This document shows positions 1-5,725 of a stretch of 12,186 nt of DNA, piece by piece. Source of the stretch: Acidovorax sp. (GTDB taxonomy: Bacteria; Pseudomonadota; Gammaproteobacteria; Burkholderiales; Burkholderiaceae_C); assembly GCA_011620245.1 (NCBI GenBank), contig WOZN01000352.1, positions 1-12,186 of the forward strand, given 5' to 3'. Every line of letters begins with the position of its first letter. Positions within the stretch are counted from its first letter, which is position 1. The translations under genes and the position numbers were made by a program. Below the pieces are notes generated by a model, which did no database searches, was not told where the DNA came from, and saw only the letters and a list, made by a program, of their open reading frames with translations.

Positions 1-65
1 CGCTCAGCCTTGCCTGGCACCCCGATCACGGCACCGGCGGGCGCATCCAACTGCCATTTTTAGGA
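1..65. other. Left-edge stretch downstream of polA, unassigned
   Basis: This 65-base stretch lies beyond the polA stop codon. One plus-strand frame is open from the window edge to a TAG at 61-63, which would place its stop two bases from the polA stop as a convergent gene. A second plus frame is open through to a TAG at 111-113. Neither is long enough to recognise. No GC-rich hairpin followed by a T-run is visible here for polA termination. Confidence 0.3.
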
Positions 66-2858
66 TCAATGCGCCTTGTCCCAGTTCGGCCCCACGCCCA
101 CCTCGGCCAGTAGCGGCACCTTGAGGTCGGCCACACCGGCCATCAGGCGCGGGATGTGGCTGCGCAGCCAGTCCACCTCACCCTCGGGCAACTCGAACAC
201 GAGTTCATCGTGCACCTGCATGATCATTTTGATCATGGGCTTTTCGGCGTCCAGCACCTGCTGCACCTTCACCATGGCCATCTTGATCAGGTCGGCTGCC
301 GTGCCCTGCATGGGCGCGTTGATGGCGGCGCGCTCGGCGCCGGCGCGACGCGGGCCGTTGGGTGAGTTGATCTCGGGCAGGTACAGGCGCCGGCCGAACA
401 CCGTTTCGACATAGCCCATGGACTTGGCGGCGACCTTGGTTTCATCCATGTACTGCTTCACGCCGGGGTAGCGCTGGAAATATTTGTCGATGTAGGCGGC
501 GGCGGCCTTGGTCTCGATGCCCAGGTTCTTTGCCAGGCCAAAGCTGCTCATGCCGTAGATCAGGCCGAAGTTGATGACCTTTGCGTAGCGGCGCTGCTCG
601 CTCGTCACCTGGTCCAGCGCCACGCCAAACACCTCGGCGGCGGTGGCGCGGTGCACGTCCAGGCCGGCATGGAAGGCGTGCAAGAGCGCATGGTCGCCGC
701 TCAGGTGGGCCATGATGCGCAGCTCGATCTGGCTGTAGTCGGCGCTGGCAATCACGCAGCCGGCGGGCGCGATGAAGGCCTCGCGGATGCGCCGGCCCTC
801 GGCTGTGCGGATGGGGATGTTCTGCAGGTTGGGGTCGTTGCTCGACAGCCGGCCGGTGACCGCCACGGCCTGCGCATAGTGCGTGTGTACGCGGCCGGTG
901 CGCGGCAGCGCCAGTTGCGCGAGCTTGTCGGTGTAGGTGCCCTTGAGCTTGACCAGGCTGCGGTGCTCCAGCAGCTTGGCGGGCAGGGGGAAATCCTCGG
1001 CCAGCTTTTCGAGCACCTCTTCGTCGGTGCTGCGCGCGCCGGTGGCGGTTTTCTTGACCACGGGCATGCCCAGCTTGTCGAAGAAGATTTCACCGAGCTG
1101 CTTGGGGCTGCTGAGGTTGAAGGGCTGGCCCGCTATCTCATACGCCTCGGTTTCGAGCTGCATGATGCGCTGGCCCAGCTCGTGGCTCTGCTGCGCGAGC
1201 GTGGGCGCGTCGATGAGCACGCCGTTGCGCTCGATGCGGTAGAGCACCTCGCTGCTGGCGATTTCCAGCTCGTAGATGAAGCGCAGCTTGTCGTTGGCCT
1301 GCAGCAGCGGCCACAGCGCCAGGTGCACATCCAGCGTCTGGTCCGAGTCTTCACACGAATACGCCGCTGCCTTGTCCACCGGCACCTGGGCGAACGGGAT
1401 CTGGTGCGTGCCCTTGCCACACAGGTCTTCGTAGCTGATGCCTTTGCGGCCTGTGTGGCGCTCGGCCAGGCTGGCGAGGTTGTGGGGCTTGTGCACTTCG
1501 AGCACGTAGCTTTGCAGCATGGTGTCGTGCACGTAGCCCTGCACCTCAATGCCATGGTTGGCAAACACATGGCGGTCGTATTTGATGTGCTGGCCCAGCT
1601 TGTGGCGCTTGGCGTCTTCCAGCCAGGGCTTGAAACGCGCCAGCACTTCATCGCGCGGCAACTGCGCGGGCGCGTCCGGCCCGGCATGGGCCAGCGGGAT
1701 GTAGGCCGCCTCGCCGGGCTGCACGCTGAAACTGATGCCCACGATCTCGGCGCGCATCTCGTCGAGCGAGGTGGTCTCGGTGTCCAGCGCCACCAGTTCG
1801 GCCTTGGTCAGGCGCTGCAGCCAGTGATCGAAATCGGTCCAGTTCAGGATGGTGTCGTACACCACCGTGCGGTGCTGCGCTTCTTCGGCCACCAGGCTGG
1901 CGGAATGGTCAGCGAAGAGGTCGCCGCTTTCGCCCGGTACGGCCACCATGGACGTGGACGCGCTCGCCGGGGCCTCGCCCTGCAGCGCCCGCACCAGGCT
2001 CTTGAAACCGTACCGCTCGTAAAATTCCTTGAGCCGGGGCGTGTCCGGCGCGCCGACGGTGATGGCATCGAGCGACGGCAGGCCCTCGACCCAGCCGTTC
2101 AGGTCGCAATCGGTCTTGATGGTCAGCAGCTGGCGGCTCTTGGGCAGCCAGGCCAGCGCCTTGCGCAGATTCTCACCGGCCACGCCCTTGATCTTGTCGG
2201 CGTTCTGCACCACGGCGTCGAGCGAGCCGTATTCCTGCAGCCATTTGGCCGCCGTCTTGGGGCCCACCTTCTCCACGCCGGGCACGTTGTCGATGGCATC
2301 GCCCACCAGTGCCTGAAAATCCACCATCAGCCGCGCGGGCACGCCGAACTCGGCCTCCACGCCGGCCTGGTCGCGGCGCTTGCCGCTCATGGTGTCGATG
2401 ATGGTGATGTGCTCGTCCACCAGTTGCGCCAGGTCCTTGTCGCCGCTGCTCACGATGACCTCGATGCCCTGGCGCGCCGCCGTTACGGCCAGCGTGCCGA
2501 TCACGTCATCGGCCTCGACGCCGGGCACGTCCAGCACCTTCCAGCCCATCAGTCGCACCACCTCATGGATGGGGGCAATCTGCGCGCGCAGGTCGTCGGG
2601 CATGGGGGCGCGGTGCTGCTTGTATTCAGGGTACAGCGCATCGCGAAAAGTAGGGCCCTGAGCGTCGAACACGCAGGCGGCGTAGTCGGCATGCACCTCC
2701 TTGCGCAGCGCCTGCAGCATGTTGATCATGCCGCGGATGGCGCCCGTGGCGGCGCTGGCCGGGTCGCCGGGCACGGCGCGCAGGTCGGGCATGGCATGGA
2801 AGGCACGGTAGAGGTAGCTGGAGCCATCCACCAGCAGCAGGGTCTTTTTGTCACTCAT
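66..2858 (-). CDS. polA: DNA polymerase I
   Basis: Family A DNA polymerase that fills gaps in excision repair and removes RNA primers during Okazaki fragment maturation. The product is 930 residues, close to the 928 of E. coli. The N-terminal 5'-3' exonuclease domain (about 1-290) shows LLLVDGSSYLYRAF at 7-20, ADDVIG at 116-121, SGDKDL at 138-143 and the helix-hairpin-helix stretch GVEKVGPKTAAKW near 194-206. The 3'-5' proofreading domain looks active: DTE at 359-361, D428 in GQHIKYD, and Y500/D504 in the YxxxD motif. The polymerase domain carries motif A (DYSQIELR, D707), motif B (K760, F764, Y768) and motif C (VHDE, D884). These match E. coli positions with an offset of two. The Asn usually found in GQNLKYD is His here. 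The start at MSDKKTLLLVDG is chosen because the 19 residues before it look unlike the family and cross the likely promoter. It is divergent from the DUF2782 gene. Confidence 0.97.
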   Translation of the reverse strand: MSDKKTLLLVDGSSYLYRAFHAMPDLRAVPGDPASAATGAIRGMINMLQALRKEVHADYAACVFDAQGPTFRDALYPEYKQHRAPMPDDLRAQIAPIHEVVRLMGWKVLDVPGVEADDVIGTLAVTAARQGIEVIVSSGDKDLAQLVDEHITIIDTMSGKRRDQAGVEAEFGVPARLMVDFQALVGDAIDNVPGVEKVGPKTAAKWLQEYGSLDAVVQNADKIKGVAGENLRKALAWLPKSRQLLTIKTDCDLNGWVEGLPSLDAITVGAPDTPRLKEFYERYGFKSLVRALQGEAPASASTSMVAVPGESGDLFADHSASLVAEEAQHRTVVYDTILNWTDFDHWLQRLTKAELVALDTETTSLDEMRAEIVGISFSVQPGEAAYIPLAHAGPDAPAQLPRDEVLARFKPWLEDAKRHKLGQHIKYDRHVFANHGIEVQGYVHDTMLQSYVLEVHKPHNLASLAERHTGRKGISYEDLCGKGTHQIPFAQVPVDKAAAYSCEDSDQTLDVHLALWPLLQANDKLRFIYELEIASSEVLYRIERNGVLIDAPTLAQQSHELGQRIMQLETEAYEIAGQPFNLSSPKQLGEIFFDKLGMPVVKKTATGARSTDEEVLEKLAEDFPLPAKLLEHRSLVKLKGTYTDKLAQLALPRTGRVHTHYAQAVAVTGRLSSNDPNLQNIPIRTAEGRRIREAFIAPAGCVIASADYSQIELRIMAHLSGDHALLHAFHAGLDVHRATAAEVFGVALDQVTSEQRRYAKVINFGLIYGMSSFGLAKNLGIETKAAAAYIDKYFQRYPGVKQYMDETKVAAKSMGYVETVFGRRLYLPEINSPNGPRRAGAERAAINAPMQGTAADLIKMAMVKVQQVLDAEKPMIKMIMQVHDELVFELPEGEVDWLRSHIPRLMAGVADLKVPLLAEVGVGPNWDKAH

Positions 2859-2867
2859 GATGGGGCG

Positions 2868-2873
2868 ATTGTG
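2868..2873 (-). promoter_or_regulatory. Possible -10 box of polA
   Basis: On the minus strand CACAAT (4 of 6 matches to TATAAT) ends 10 bases before the polA ATG, with TG just upstream as in TGTGCACAAT. A transcript from it would begin about three bases before the start codon, so it would have almost no leader. I see no good -35 box and no Shine-Dalgarno sequence before this ATG. The call rests mainly on position within the 88-bp divergent gap. Confidence 0.28.
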
Positions 2874-2934
2874 CACAGGAAGCCGCGGCCGCCCCCGGTG
2901 GGCGCCACCAGGCAACGCGCCGGCACGCGACGCC

Positions 2935-2940
2935 TACAAT
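2935..2940 (+). promoter_or_regulatory. -10 box, predicted leaderless promoter of the DUF2782 gene
   Basis: TACAAT (5 of 6 matches to the sigma-70 -10 consensus) sits exactly six bases before the ATG at 2947, reading TACAATGGCGCCATG. A start site 7 bases downstream of the box would fall on the A of the ATG, giving a leaderless mRNA. No Shine-Dalgarno sequence precedes the ATG, which fits. The -35 region (near 2911-2917) is poor. The uvrD promoter on the other strand has almost the same sequence and spacing. Confidence 0.55.
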
Positions 2941-2946
2941 GGCGCC

Positions 2947-3306
2947 ATGCGCGCTGTTCACCTTTTTTTGCTGCTGGGCCTGACCGCCAGCCCCCTGCTG
3001 GCCCAGACCACCCCTCAAATTGCCCCACAAGGCAATGCAGACAAGCGCGAGCAGCTTCCAAATCCAGAGCCACTGAAAGGTCGCAAGAACCAGCGCATCG
3101 AGCGCATCCGCGTGGAAGACGAGGGCAGCCGCGTTGACGAACTGCGCATCGGCGGCCAGACACAGAGCATCACCGTGCAACCCAAGACGGGCAACATGCC
3201 CGAGTATGAAGTGCAGTCGCCCGACGGAGCGCGCAGCCGCGCCGGCAGCCAGAACGGCGCCGAGACCAACACAGCCCCCCGCGTCTGGAACGTGATCAAG
3301 TTCTGA
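2947..3306 (+). CDS. DUF2782-family exported protein
   Basis: Small secreted or periplasmic protein of unknown function, 119 residues. Residues 1-20 (MRAVHLFLLLGLTASPLLAQ) form a classic Sec signal peptide with likely cleavage after the LLA or LAQ region. The mature part is Lys/Arg/Glu-rich at first. It then shows the pattern I associate with DUF2782: IRVEDEGSRVDELRIGGQ, then TVQPKTGNMPEYEVQSPDG and a C-terminal WNVIKF. From established knowledge, Pseudomonas carries a DUF2782 gene between thrB and polA, and the same three neighbours occur here, supporting the family call. I infer a conserved but uncharacterised role, not necessarily tied to either neighbour. Upstream in-frame codons exist from 2848, but that start would fuse a non-signal leader across the polA promoter, so 2947 is preferred. 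Translation is probably leaderless. Confidence 0.85.
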   Translation: MRAVHLFLLLGLTASPLLAQTTPQIAPQGNADKREQLPNPEPLKGRKNQRIERIRVEDEGSRVDELRIGGQTQSITVQPKTGNMPEYEVQSPDGARSRAGSQNGAETNTAPRVWNVIKF

Positions 3307-3307
3307 C

Positions 3308-3340
3308 GCAGCGAGCGGGCTGCATCCCTTCCCTTTTTTT
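3308..3340 (+). terminator. Weak terminator-like hairpin between DUF2782 and thrB
   Basis: Two bases after the DUF2782 stop, GCAGC and GCTGC can pair as a 5-bp stem with a 6-base loop (3308-3323). A run of seven T follows at 3334-3340, but ten bases separate stem and T-run. That is not canonical, so this may terminate only partly or not at all. thrB starts 23 bases later. Confidence 0.22.
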
Positions 3341-3363
3341 CTTTCCCGTATTTGCGCTGAGCG

Positions 3364-4314
3364 ATGGCCGTTTTTACCGAAGTCTCGACGAATGAGGCGC
3401 GCGAACTGCTGCGCCGTTTGCAGCTGGGTGAACTGGTGGCGCTGCGCGGCATCGAGGGTGGCATCGAAAACACCAACTACTTTCTCACCAGCGACCAGGG
3501 CGAGTTCGTGCTCACGCTGTTCGAGCGCCTCACCGCCGAGCAACTGCCGTTTTACCTGTACCTGATGAAGCACCTTGCCCGCCACGGCCTGCCGGTGCCC
3601 GACCCCAGGCCCGACCAGAACGGCGACATCCTGCACACCGTGTGCGGCAAGCCGGCGGCCGTGGTGAACAAGCTGCGCGGCAAAAGCCAGCTGGCGCCGC
3701 AGCCCGTGCACTGCGCGGCCGTGGGGACCATGCTGGCGCGCATGCACCAGGCGGGGCGCGATTTTGACCGGCACCAGCCCAACCTGCGCGGCCTGACCTG
3801 GTGGAACGAAACCGTGCCCGTGGTGCTGCCCCACATTGGCCCCGGGCAGGCCGCGCTGCTGCGCTCCGAGCTGGCCTACCAGAACCATGTGGCCGCATCA
3901 TCGGCCTATGCGGCGCTGCCGCGCGGCCCTGTGCATGCCGACCTGTTCCGCGACAACGTGATGTTTGACGGCGAGGAACTCACCGGCTGCTTCGACTTTT
4001 ATTTTGCGGGCGTGGACACCTGGCTGTTCGACCTGGCCGTCTGCCTGAACGACTGGTGCATCGACCTGCCCACGGGCGCCCACGATGCCACCCGCGCCGC
4101 CAGCATGCTGAACGCCTACCAGGCCGAGCGGCCCTTGACCGCGGCTGAGCGCGAACTGCTGCCCGCCATGCTGCGGGCGGGCGCCCTGCGGTTCTGGATT
4201 TCGCGGCTGTGGGATTTTTACCTGCCCCGTGAAGCCTCCCTGCTCACCCCGCACGACCCCACGCATTTCGAACGCGTTCTGCAGGGCCGCATTGCCCATC
4301 CGGTGCACGCCTGA
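3364..4314 (+). CDS. thrB: Homoserine kinase, APH-fold type
   Basis: Phosphorylates L-homoserine with ATP to O-phosphohomoserine, the penultimate step of threonine synthesis in the cytoplasm. At 316 residues it is the usual length for the aminoglycoside-phosphotransferase-fold form of ThrB found in Pseudomonas and Burkholderiales, which is unrelated to the GHMP-kinase ThrB of E. coli. The N-terminal nucleotide loop is seen in [16 protein letters not shown] (26-41). The catalytic Brenner motif HADLFRDN lies at 191-198 (H191, D193, N198), and the metal-binding Asp is D211 in [19 protein letters not shown] (221-231) is also typical. The start at MAVFTEVS matches the family N-terminus. No strong ribosome-binding site precedes it; TGAG is only two bases away. 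It lies 57 bp after the DUF2782 stop and could be cotranscribed or have its own promoter. Confidence 0.95.
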   Translation: MAVFTEVSTNEARELLRRLQLGELVALRGIEGGIENTNYFLTSDQGEFVLTLFERLTAEQLPFYLYLMKHLARHGLPVPDPRPDQNGDILHTVCGKPAAVVNKLRGKSQLAPQPVHCAAVGTMLARMHQAGRDFDRHQPNLRGLTWWNETVPVVLPHIGPGQAALLRSELAYQNHVAASSAYAALPRGPVHADLFRDNVMFDGEELTGCFDFYFAGVDTWLFDLAVCLNDWCIDLPTGAHDATRAASMLNAYQAERPLTAAERELLPAMLRAGALRFWISRLWDFYLPREASLLTPHDPTHFERVLQGRIAHPVHA

Positions 4315-4348
4315 ACCCCTTCACACCGGTGCCTTTTGGGGCACTGGG

Positions 4349-4354
4349 TTAAAT
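4349..4354 (+). promoter_or_regulatory. Possible -10 box upstream of the BPSS1780-family gene
   Basis: TTAAAT (4 of 6 matches to TATAAT) lies in the thrB to BPSS1780 gap, exactly six bases before an ATG at 4361. This is the same geometry as the DUF2782 and uvrD promoters. Transcription would begin at about 4361, leaving a 55-base leader before the main gene. The -35 region is not recognisable at 16-18 bp spacing. A TTCACA exists at 4320-4325, but it is 23 bp away, too far for a normal sigma-70 spacer. Confidence 0.4.
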
Positions 4355-4360
4355 TCGCCC

Positions 4361-4399
4361 ATGCTGCCCTGCCACCAGCGGCCCGGGGCCCTTTTCTGA
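4361..4399 (+). CDS. Possible 12-codon leader mini-ORF
   Basis: ATG at 4361 opens a 12-residue frame, MLPCHQRPGALF, with a TGA at 4397-4399, 16 bases before the ATG of the membrane protein gene. It would be the first codon of a leaderless transcript from the TTAAAT box. The main gene lacks a visible Shine-Dalgarno sequence, so translation of this mini-ORF could influence initiation downstream. There is no protein-level evidence that it is real, and a 12-codon frame is easily produced by chance. Confidence 0.2.
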   Translation: MLPCHQRPGALF

Positions 4400-4415
4400 T
4401 CATCAAAACCTGTCC

Positions 4416-5258
4416 ATGAAACTCCACATCGTCCCCGCACGCACCGGCCTGGCCTGGGTCAAGCTTGGCATCCGGGCGTTCTGGCGGCAACCCATGGCAC
4501 TGGCGGCGCTGTTTTTCATGACCATGGTGGCCATGTCCCTGGCCACCATGATTCCGCTGGTGGGCCCCGCCGTGGCGCTGGCCCTGCTGCCCTCGGCCAC
4601 ACTGGCCATGATGGTGGCCGCCGCCGAGGCCATGCAAGGCCGCATTCCCACGCCTGCCGTGCTGCTGGCGGCCTTTCGCACCGGGCAGCAGCACCTGCGC
4701 AGCATGCTGGTGCTGGGCGCGCTGTATGCGGCGGGCTTTCTCGCGGTGATGGGCCTGTCGGCACTGATCGACGGAGGGCAGTTCGCACAGGTGTACCTGG
4801 GCGGCGCCCCGCTCACCCGCGAGATGGCCGAAACGCCCGCCTTCCAGGGCGCCATGTGGCTGTCCATGCTGCTGTACCTGCCCCTGTCCCTGCTGTTCTG
4901 GCATGCACCCGGCCTGGTGCACTGGCATGGCGTGCCGCCGGTGAAAAGCCTGTTCTTCAGCATCGTGGCCTGCCTGCGCAATTTTGGCGCCTTCACGGTC
5001 TATGGGCTCGCATGGATGGGCGTGTTTCTGCTGGGCGGCCTGGTGGTCAGCCTGGTGGCGGGCCTGCTGGCCGTGGGAGGGCTTGCCTCGGTGATGGGCG
5101 GCGTCATGGTGGGCGCAGCCATGATGATGGCGGCGATGTTCTTCACATCGGTGGTTTTCACGTTCCGTGATTGTTTTGAGCCACCCGAAAAGCCCCAGCC
5201 ACAGGCATTGCACGGCAACCCGTCCGATTCCGCACCGGGGCCGGACGGCACGGTGTAA
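4416..5258 (+). CDS. BPSS1780-family inner-membrane protein
   Basis: Integral membrane protein of unknown function, 280 residues. The N-terminus MKLHIVPARTGLAWVKLGIR, followed by FWRQPMALAALFF, is the pattern I recognise from the BPSS1780 family, widespread in Burkholderiales. About six hydrophobic segments are visible, near residues 27-44, 47-70, 96-118, 146-165, 192-220 and 222-248. The region between segments 3 and 4 (about 119-145) is polar. The tail after about 251 is hydrophilic and Pro-rich (FEPPEKPQPQ) and probably cytoplasmic. No catalytic motif is seen. It starts 101 bp after thrB in the same direction; a possible promoter and mini-ORF lie in that gap. No Shine-Dalgarno sequence precedes the ATG, but the family N-terminus fits this start well. 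Nothing shows a functional link with thrB. Confidence 0.85.
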   Translation: MKLHIVPARTGLAWVKLGIRAFWRQPMALAALFFMTMVAMSLATMIPLVGPAVALALLPSATLAMMVAAAEAMQGRIPTPAVLLAAFRTGQQHLRSMLVLGALYAAGFLAVMGLSALIDGGQFAQVYLGGAPLTREMAETPAFQGAMWLSMLLYLPLSLLFWHAPGLVHWHGVPPVKSLFFSIVACLRNFGAFTVYGLAWMGVFLLGGLVVSLVAGLLAVGGLASVMGGVMVGAAMMMAAMFFTSVVFTFRDCFEPPEKPQPQALHGNPSDSAPGPDGTV

Positions 5259-5508
5259 GACACTGTTCACGATCTAAGGCGCGCCCGGCAAGGCAGCCGA
5301 CCCTTCGGACAGCGGGAGCCAAGGGCGGTGAATTCCATGCCAGAGCGCCGCGGGCAGCGCGCCATTTCACAGGTTGCACGTTCGTCCCCTGCAACACGCA
5401 CAAGCCGCAGGACGCAGCCCGGCTGCATCGTGCTGGGCCTGGCGCCTGTGCATGGCTTCACGGCGGCCCCCTGCCGCACCCAGCGGTGTGACAGGCCCTC
5501 TGCGCGGA

Positions 5509-5550
5509 CAGCGCAAACCCCACGCTGCAAACCCCACGCTGCAAACCCCA
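5509..5550 (+). repeat. Three tandem copies of a 14-bp unit
   Basis: The unit CGCTGCAAACCCCA occurs exactly at 5523-5536 and 5537-5550. A first, diverged copy at 5509-5522 (CAGCGCAAACCCCA) matches 11 of 14 positions. The array ends 28 bases before the Pho box. It could be a neutral slippage repeat or a binding site array; the sequence does not decide. Confidence 0.85.
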
Positions 5551-5578
5551 CCCAATAGAGCCCATTGCGGTTGGCAAA

Positions 5579-5607
5579 ACGTCATGCAAGCGTCAAACGT
5601 CTGTCAC
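5579..5607 (+). promoter_or_regulatory. Pho box, three PhoB half-sites
   Basis: Three 7-base units lie at exact 11-base spacing: ACGTCAT (5579-5585), GCGTCAA (5590-5596) and CTGTCAC (5601-5607). Each contains the GTCA core of the Pho box unit CTGTCAT, and the 4-base linkers fit the known 7+4 architecture. The last unit ends 10 bases before a -10 box, where PhoB sites normally replace the -35 element. This predicts activation of the downstream PhoX-family gene by phosphorylated PhoB during phosphate limitation. Confidence 0.82.
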
Positions 5608-5617
5608 AGGGCATTTC

Positions 5618-5623
5618 TAGTAT
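5618..5623 (+). promoter_or_regulatory. -10 box of the Pho-regulated promoter
   Basis: TAGTAT (4 of 6 matches to TATAAT) follows the third Pho unit with a 10-base spacer, the expected distance at PhoB-dependent promoters. The start site would be near 5630, leaving a leader of about 95 bases before the ATG at 5726. Confidence 0.6.
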
Positions 5624-5725
5624 CGGCAGCTGGAAACAGCGCTCCGCCCTGGCGCCGCCGCCATATGGCCGGTGGCACGCAAAGACGCTTCCTGCCTGTC
5701 CACATACCAACCTGGAAACACAAAA

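Larger units (their letters stand above)
5259..5725. other. 467-bp gene-free region ahead of the PhoX-family gene
   Basis: No convincing gene is present: the open frames on both strands are compositionally poor and have no recognisable protein. The left two thirds (5259-5508) show only minor inverted repeats, for example GTTGCA at 5373-5378 with TGCAAC at 5390-5395, and no clear terminator for the membrane protein gene. The right third holds a 14-bp tandem repeat, the Pho box, a -10 box and about 95 bases of predicted 5' untranslated leader. Confidence 0.6.

Noticed and set aside
651..3137. A very long plus-strand open frame opposite polA (over 800 codons).
   Set aside because: It is the antisense shadow of a GC-rich gene; its His/Ala/Gly/Leu-rich product has no recognisable domain, while the opposite strand encodes a complete DNA polymerase I.
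4329..4345. GTGCC/GGCAC stem after thrB considered as its terminator.
   Set aside because: Only five base pairs and no T-run on either strand; it also lies within the likely promoter of the next gene.
5373..5395. GTTGCA/TGCAAC inverted repeat with a GTTCG-like loop, considered as a tRNA T-arm or small RNA element.
   Set aside because: No cloverleaf, no acceptor stem and no T-run can be built around it; a 6-bp stem with an 11-base loop is expected by chance in this composition.
5367..5585. Minus-strand open frames in the gap upstream of the PhoX-family gene, with Cys- and Arg-rich products.
   Set aside because: Overlapping frames of similar length exist on both strands, composition is not coding-like, and they run across the tandem repeat and Pho box.
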